A DNA stretch of 64,000 bases, from assembly GCF_014644455.1 (NCBI RefSeq), contig NZ_BMKS01000007.1, positions 62,001 to 126,000 of the forward strand. Direction: 5' to 3'. The translations under genes were made by a program, and so were the position numbers. Position 1 is the stretch's first letter. Every line of letters starts with the position of its first letter. The notes beneath the pieces are model-generated. The model was not told the DNA's origin. It saw only the letters and a program-made list of their open reading frames with translations, and ran no database searches. Source of the stretch: Caldovatus sediminis (lineage in GTDB: Bacteria; Pseudomonadota; Alphaproteobacteria; Acetobacterales; Acetobacteraceae). Shown piece by piece: positions 60,033-64,000 of this stretch.

Positions 60033-61100
60033 CTACACGCCGAAGGTCTCGCGCCAGAGCTCCTTCACCTCCGGGATCCCCTGCTCGATCTCCTCGGTGG
60101 TGGGGCGGATGAGCTTCACCTCGGCGAGGTTGCGCGCGCCGGGGAAGAGCGGCACGTCGCTCCGCACGATCTCGCTGAAGTTCTGGACCTGGACCTCGCT
60201 GGCGCGCCTGCCCATCAGGAATTCCACGAACAGCCGCGCCGCGTTCGGGTTGCGCGTGCCCTTCATGATCGCCGAGGGCGAGATCATCAGCAGCGTCCCG
60301 TCCTCGGGGTAGATGACGCCGAGCGGATTGCCGCGCGAGGCGCTGCGCAGCGTGGTCGCGCCCGGCCCCGCGCCGACCCAGCGCTCGCCGGAGTTCAGCA
60401 TGGTGACGGTGTCGTTGATCGAGCGCCCGATCTGCGGCTTGTTCCGCTCCAGCCTGCGGAAGTAGTCCCAGCCGTAGAGCTTGCGCATCAGGACCACCCA
60501 GGTCCCGACGTAGCCGGAGAACCCCGGATGGCCGACCGTGACGCGGTTCTGCCACTTCGGGTCCAGGAGGTCGGTCCACTTCTGCGGACCTTCCTCGGGC
60601 TTCACCCTGTCGGTGTTGTAGTTGATCAGCACCGTGCCGATGGAGGTGGTGTGGTAGAAGCCGTCCGGATCGATGCCGCGCAGCGATTCGATGATCTCCG
60701 AGGTCCTCTCCGGCACGTACTTCTCGAGCCGCTCGTCCGCCTTCAGCCGGACGTAGTGGCCGACGTCGGTCGAGCTGAACACGTCGCAGTTCTGCACCCG
60801 CGCGCGCATGTCCTGCGTCAGGCGCTGGTACGCCACCTGCGCCGTCGTGCGCACGACCCGCGCCTGGACGCCGGGATAGGTCTCGTCGAAGGCGCGGCCG
60901 AGGGCCTCCGCCGTCTCGCTGTTGTAGTGCGCGACGTACCAGGTGACCTGCTCGTTGCGCGAGCGCGCGGCCTCGTACAGGGCGCGCTCGTGCCGGGTCA
61001 TCTCGGGGGGCGTCTGGGCGCGCAGCAGCCCGGGAGCCGCCAGCCCCAGCCCCGCCAGGGCTCCGAACGCACGCCTGCCGAGGGGACGACCGCCGTTCAT
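60033..61100 (-). CDS. ABC transporter substrate-binding protein, FbpA/PhnS-like
   Basis: The 355-residue periplasmic protein has a twin-arginine-like signal (GRRAFGALAGLGLAAPGLLRAQ) and the family 1/8 binding-protein fold: VTWYVAHYNSETAEALGRAFDETYPGVQARVVRTTAQVAYQRL, then DVFSSTDVGHYVRL, SIGTVLINYNTDRV, WTDLLDPKWQNRVTVGHPGFSGYVGTW and AGPGATTLRSASRGNPLGVIYPEDGT. This group binds iron(III), 2-aminoethylphosphonate or thiamine phosphates. The Tyr pair of FbpA used for iron is not clearly present, so a phosphonate or other organic ligand is at least as likely. A promoter candidate overlaps the stop codon of the upstream MFS gene. Confidence 0.9.
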   Translation of the reverse strand: MNGGRPLGRRAFGALAGLGLAAPGLLRAQTPPEMTRHERALYEAARSRNEQVTWYVAHYNSETAEALGRAFDETYPGVQARVVRTTAQVAYQRLTQDMRARVQNCDVFSSTDVGHYVRLKADERLEKYVPERTSEIIESLRGIDPDGFYHTTSIGTVLINYNTDRVKPEEGPQKWTDLLDPKWQNRVTVGHPGFSGYVGTWVVLMRKLYGWDYFRRLERNKPQIGRSINDTVTMLNSGERWVGAGPGATTLRSASRGNPLGVIYPEDGTLLMISPSAIMKGTRNPNAARLFVEFLMGRRASEVQVQNFSEIVRSDVPLFPGARNLAEVKLIRPTTEEIEQGIPEVKELWRETFGV

Positions 61101-61131
61101 TGCTTCCTCCCTGCCGAGTGCGACCCGGCCG

Positions 61132-61161
61132 AGATTGCCGTCGCCGGGTTCCGGGTGTCAA
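61132..61161 (-). promoter_or_regulatory. Candidate promoter for the FbpA-like/permease/dioxygenase operon
   Basis: On the minus strand TTGACA (61161-61156) overlaps the TGA stop of the MFS gene. CAATCT (61137-61132) follows after 18 nt. It lies 32 nt before the binding-protein ATG. Confidence 0.45.
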
Positions 61162-62453
61162 TCAAAGCGCGGTGCGCGTCCGCCGCGGGCTTCGCCTCGC
61201 GCCGCGGCACGCGCCCGCGCCGGAGACGCGTGCGCGTCGTTGATGAGCAGGTGCAGGACCGCGGCCACCACGCCGACCGCCGCGGTGAGCACCCAGACCG
61301 GGGTGTAGGATCCGGTCGCCTCCAGCAGATAGCCGCCGAGCGCCGCGCCCAGGAAGGATCCGATCTGGTGGCTCAGGAAGCACAGGCCAAACTGCGTGCC
61401 GAGATGGCGCGCGCCGAGCATGCGGTCGATCAGCGCGCTGGTCAGCGGCACGGTGCCGAGCCAGATCACCCCCATCCCCGCGGCGAAGAGGAGCACCACG
61501 GCGGGGCTCGGCGGCAGCGCGATCAGCGCGACGATCAGGCCCGCGCGCGCGAGGTAGAGCCACGCCAGGACGCGCTGCGGCCGCCAGCGCGATCCGGCCA
61601 GGCCGCACAGCCAGCTTCCGGCGACGTTGGCGACGCTGATCAGCGCGAGCGCGGCTGCCCCGACCGCGGCCGGAATGCCGCAGCGGACGACGTGCTCCGG
61701 GAGGTGGATGCCGATGAAGGCGAGCTGGAAGCCGCAGGCGAAGAAACCGAGCGTCAGCATTCGGAAGCCGGCGTGGCGCGACGCCGCCCCCAGCACCGCG
61801 GACAGCGCCGGAGGCGCCGGCGCCGGGCCGCGGACCGAAGCGGCCGCGCCACTGCGGCGACCGCCGGCGCGGAGCGCCAGGCCGAACGGCGCGCTGGCCA
61901 GCACCAGCGCGGCGAGCACCAGCAGCCCCGTCCCCGCCCCGCTCCGATCGAGGGAGGCCTGCGCCAGCGGGACGACCGCCACCGCGCCCGCGGCGCCGAC
62001 GGCGCCGGCCAGTCCCATCACCGCGGAGCGCCGCCCCGGCGGGACCGCGCGCCCGGCCGCGGGGATCACCGTGCCGAAGCTGGTGCAGGCGAGGCCCAGG
62101 CCGACCAGCACGCCGAGGCCGAGCAGCGCCGCGGCGGGGCCCGGGGCGAGGACCACGGCGAGCAGGCCGGCCGCGTAGAGGGCGGCGCCGACCGCCGTCA
62201 CGAGCGGCGCGCCGAACCGGTCCGCGGCGGCGCCGGCGAAGGGCTGCGCGAGGCCCCAGGACAGATTGTGCAGCGCGAAGGCGAAGGCGGCGAGCGACAG
62301 GGAAAGACCGGGAAGCGCCGCGAGCGGACCGAGGAACAGGCCGAAGCTCTGTCGCGCGCCCATGGACGCGGCCATCACGACGGCACCGAGCGCGACGGCG
62401 AGCAGCACGCGCGCAGGGACCGGCGGAGGGGGAGTGGCGGCCTCGCTGCCCAT
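61158..62453 (-). CDS. Major facilitator superfamily transporter
   Basis: This is a 431-residue carrier with 12 predicted helices. The N-terminal half contains MAASMGARQSFGLFLGPLAALPGLSLSLAAFAFALHNLSWGLAQPFAGAAADRFG, where AGAAADRFG is the loop 2-3 motif A of MFS. The C-terminal half begins after a hydrophilic loop (RAGGRRSGAAASVRGPAPAPPALSAVL). It resembles the monocarboxylate/oxalate-formate antiporter-like group seen in Bordetella and Roseomonas, whose substrates are unknown. The gene lies 57 bp upstream of the FbpA-like gene on the same strand, but that gene has its own promoter candidate. The start ATG 62453 avoids the odd N-terminal extension to 62501. Confidence 0.9.
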   Translation of the reverse strand: MGSEAATPPPPVPARVLLAVALGAVVMAASMGARQSFGLFLGPLAALPGLSLSLAAFAFALHNLSWGLAQPFAGAAADRFGAPLVTAVGAALYAAGLLAVVLAPGPAAALLGLGVLVGLGLACTSFGTVIPAAGRAVPPGRRSAVMGLAGAVGAAGAVAVVPLAQASLDRSGAGTGLLVLAALVLASAPFGLALRAGGRRSGAAASVRGPAPAPPALSAVLGAASRHAGFRMLTLGFFACGFQLAFIGIHLPEHVVRCGIPAAVGAAALALISVANVAGSWLCGLAGSRWRPQRVLAWLYLARAGLIVALIALPPSPAVVLLFAAGMGVIWLGTVPLTSALIDRMLGARHLGTQFGLCFLSHQIGSFLGAALGGYLLEATGSYTPVWVLTAAVGVVAAVLHLLINDAHASPARARAAARGEARGGRAPRFD

Positions 62454-62709
62454 GCGGGTCTCCGGGGCATCGGGTCTGCGGTCCCACGGGTGTGGCCGCA
62501 CGCTCGGAGGCGCTCAACCGAAAGGCCCTCAGCGCGCGTGAATCCCGCTCACAGGCGGCGAGGCCGCGATCCTCGCCCTGCCCGCTCTCCGGGTGCGCCT
62601 CGTGCGCCGCCTTGCAGCCGCTTCCTGAGCGCGCTGCGCGGTCTTCGCGCGATCTGGCTCCCGTCGCGGCCGGCGCGCCAGCGGCCTGTCGGGGCCCGCC
62701 GGGTGTGAG

Positions 62710-63155
62710 AACGGCGAACCTGGCGGCCGCGACCGGGCCTTCCTGCCGCCGCCGGATGCGAAGGAATGGCTTCCGGCGGACGGGGTGGCGCATTGCGCGG
62801 TGGCGGCGACGGAGCGGGTCGCGCCGGATGCCTTCATGGCGCGGCCGATCCGGGCGGCCGCTGTCGCTGTTGATCTGCGTCTGGGCCGATCTTCTCCTCG
62901 CGGCGCATCGAGCGGGCGACGCGCCGCGACATCGGCGTTCGTCGCGTCGCGGCGAGCCCGCGCCTTGCCCACGACGCCACCGCGGCCTTCCGCCGGGCCA
63001 GCGGCGCCGCCTTCGAGGCGGCCTTCCCGCGGGTGCCGCCGCCGGCGCGCGGTAGCAGGCTACCCATGCCGGGAACGGTCCCGATCGACGGCGCCAGGCT
63101 CGACGCCAGCGCCTCCAGAGCCGATCGCGGACGGCCGGAACAGCCGGGAGCGTGA
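62710..63155 (+). pseudogene. Decayed IS1182-type transposase, N-terminal part, two frameshifts
   Basis: Three plus-strand frames read in order give a transposase N-terminus. About 62710-62850 reads GRDRAFLPPPDAKEWLPADGVAH, the DRDQxFLLPP..REWLPxDH start. About 62852-62893 reads RPLSLLICVWADLL, the MLLALLIYxYAxG helix. About 62892-63116 reads FSSRRIERATRRDIGV, later AAFRRASGAAFEAAF and GTVPIDGARLDASAS, the conserved SSRRIERA, FRRRN and GTVSIDGTKxxANAS blocks. The protein is missing its catalytic DDE core. The frame continues to a stop at 63153-63155, but the last part overlaps the dispersed repeat. No terminal inverted repeats were found. Confidence 0.75.
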
Positions 63156-63220
63156 ATCGGCTCGGCCAACGACGGGCGGGAGCCGTTGCGGCGAGTTCAG
63201 CTGAGCGAAAACGGCTCCAG
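63117..63220 (-). repeat. Dispersed repeat, copy B
   Basis: These 104 nt are the inverted counterpart of 14663-14764 (about 80% identical). Copy B begins exactly where the recognisable transposase sequence (DASAS) stops, so it either inserted there or marks a deletion junction. The conserved G+C stems around ACAGCCGGGAGC are present, with compensating changes in part. Confidence 0.7.
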
Positions 63221-63460
63221 GATCCGCCCGGTCCGCGGCGACCGGGCGAAGGCGTTGCGCGGAGATCGCGGCCCTGAAGCGGCGCTGGCGGACCCGCCGC
63301 GCGTCATCGGACACCTGTTCGCCGAACTTCGTCGCGCCGATCCGCTGCCCGCATCGCAGGCGCACATTCGGCCGCCGCCCGACTGCAGGTGGCCCGGGTC
63401 GTGCTGGCGCCGGAGTCGTCTTGATCGGCGCGCGCCGCCCCGTAGCAAGAGTTGGGCGGC

Positions 63461-64000
63461 TCACCCCTGGCGCGGGCGGAAGACCATGTCGAGGAACCGC
63501 CCGAGGTCGCGGTTCGAACGCGTCCGGACCGCCTCGTCGGCGCCCATCATGTAGGGCCGATCCTCGACGCAGGCGGCGAGGATGAGGCGCCGCAGGAACG
63601 GCCCCGTCATCGGCAGCCCGGTCCGCAGGTCCCACACCCGTCCGTCCGCGCCGACGCTCAGCCGGCAGGCGCCGAGGAGACGTCCGATGCGCAGCGGCGG
63701 CGTCCCGCCGTCCCATTGGTGCAGCGCCTCGGGGTAGGCGATCACGGTGGCCGCCGACCCGCCGCGCCGCAGGTCCTCGGCGAACGCGGCGCAGCGGTCG
63801 GGGTCGATCAGCTCGTCCCCGGTGCCGTAGAGCATGAGCACCGGCGCGCCGGTCGTGCGCGCCTCCTCGAAGCGCGCGAGGCACGGGCCGTAGAAGGCGA
63901 CGTGGCCGGCGAAGCGCTGGCCCTCCGGCGCCAGCCGCTCCGCGACCGTCGCCCAGACCCCGTACATCGCCGCCATGGCGCCGTAGGAGAAGCCGACAAG
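63461..64000 (-). CDS. Dienelactone hydrolase-like alpha/beta hydrolase (partial)
   Basis: The gene is cut by the right window edge. The visible C-terminal ~180 residues start at the nucleophile elbow LVGFSYGAMAAMYG (GxSxG, Ser in FSYG). Next is the strand with the acid residue in LMLYGTGDELIDPDRCAAF, where the second Asp is the likely triad member. The His lies in YPEALHQWDGG. This is the order of dienelactone hydrolase family proteins (carboxymethylenebutenolidase-like), though in true DLH the nucleophile is Cys. Here it is Ser, pointing to a general esterase. A C-terminal extension of about 70 residues is unusual. Its start lies outside the window. Confidence 0.85.
   Translation of the reverse strand, partial: LVGFSYGAMAAMYGVWATVAERLAPEGQRFAGHVAFYGPCLARFEEARTTGAPVLMLYGTGDELIDPDRCAAFAEDLRRGGSAATVIAYPEALHQWDGGTPPLRIGRLLGACRLSVGADGRVWDLRTGLPMTGPFLRRLILAACVEDRPYMMGADEAVRTRSNRDLGRFLDMVFRPRQG

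Larger units (their letters stand above)
62454..63460. other. Non-coding kilobase with a transposase remnant and repeat copy B
   Basis: The first 250 bp (62454-62709) and the last 240 bp (63221-63460) show no coding pattern that I recognise. Between them lie the IS1182-like remnant and the second copy of the dispersed repeat. This looks like a decayed insertion site. Confidence 0.6.

Noticed and set aside
57843-62708. Very long plus-strand open frame of about 1,600 codons
   Set aside because: It lies antisense to five clear minus-strand genes. The composition is Arg/Gly/Ala/Asp/Glu-rich without domain motifs, a G+C artefact.

Overview
The window is very G+C-rich, with dense antisense open frames typical of such DNA. 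Its gene content points to an aerobic alphaproteobacterium of the Acetobacteraceae/Rhodospirillales type (Roseomonas-like). The evidence is a PhyR-NepR-EcfG general stress locus, an EipB-family envelope protein, orphan TctC/Bug receptors, TRAP transport and an AspRS carrying the residues of the non-discriminating type. The taxonomic guess is inference. No rRNA, tRNA, CRISPR array, phage or intact insertion sequence was seen.

Layout. 1-7 kb: end of a PatZ-like acyl-CoA synthetase/acetyltransferase, an FMN reductase, a TPP enzyme, then a metallophosphoesterase followed after 4 bp by a Ser/Thr kinase fused to a UspA domain, a thioesterase and a membrane protein. 7-24.6 kb: mostly housekeeping and single genes: TctC receptor, SDRs, RNase D, aldo/keto reductase, aspS, eipB, L,D-transpeptidase, a YqaA-like membrane protein, ribA, an OmpR-type regulator, a nitroreductase, a sulfide:quinone-reductase-like flavoprotein, an Nfu scaffold, a methyltransferase and enoyl-CoA hydratase. 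24.6-29.4 kb (minus strand): a three-gene operon that looks like a split version of the large 2-hydroxyacyl-CoA dehydratase/activase-related protein. 30.6-35.3 kb: a lone molybdenum hydroxylase large subunit, acyl-CoA dehydrogenase and a second TctC receptor. 35.7-38.8 kb: glutathione transferase, glycerol kinase and a degenerate PAP2 protein. 38.9-43.2 kb: the general stress response locus (HWE/HisKA_2 kinase, NepR, EcfG, a second ECF sigma factor, divergent PhyR) with an EcfG-type promoter before nepR. 43.5-45.2 kb: TerC/Alx and a lone TatA. 45.4-62.5 kb: uptake and catabolic genes: phosphotriesterase-like hydrolase, two peptide-type solute-binding proteins, MmgE/PrpD, a complete DctPQM TRAP operon, NSS transporter with HupE, VOC protein, TauD-type dioxygenase, an FbpA/FbpB-like ABC pair without its ATPase, and an MFS carrier. 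62.5-64 kb: a decayed IS1182-type transposase, a copy of a dispersed repeat, and the end of a dienelactone-hydrolase-like gene cut by the window edge.

Broken or mobile material is scarce: the transposase remnant (62710-63155), a frameshifted sodC C-terminal fragment (52728-52858), and a repeat of about 103 nt present in two inverted copies (14663-14764 and 63117-63220). Several genes end in G+C-rich hairpins that sit directly against the stop codon and have no U tract.

The most notable cluster is the split dehydratase/activase operon beside an orphan molybdenum hydroxylase subunit: parts normally linked to oxygen-sensitive radical chemistry, in an otherwise aerobic-looking context and without the usual partner subunits in view.
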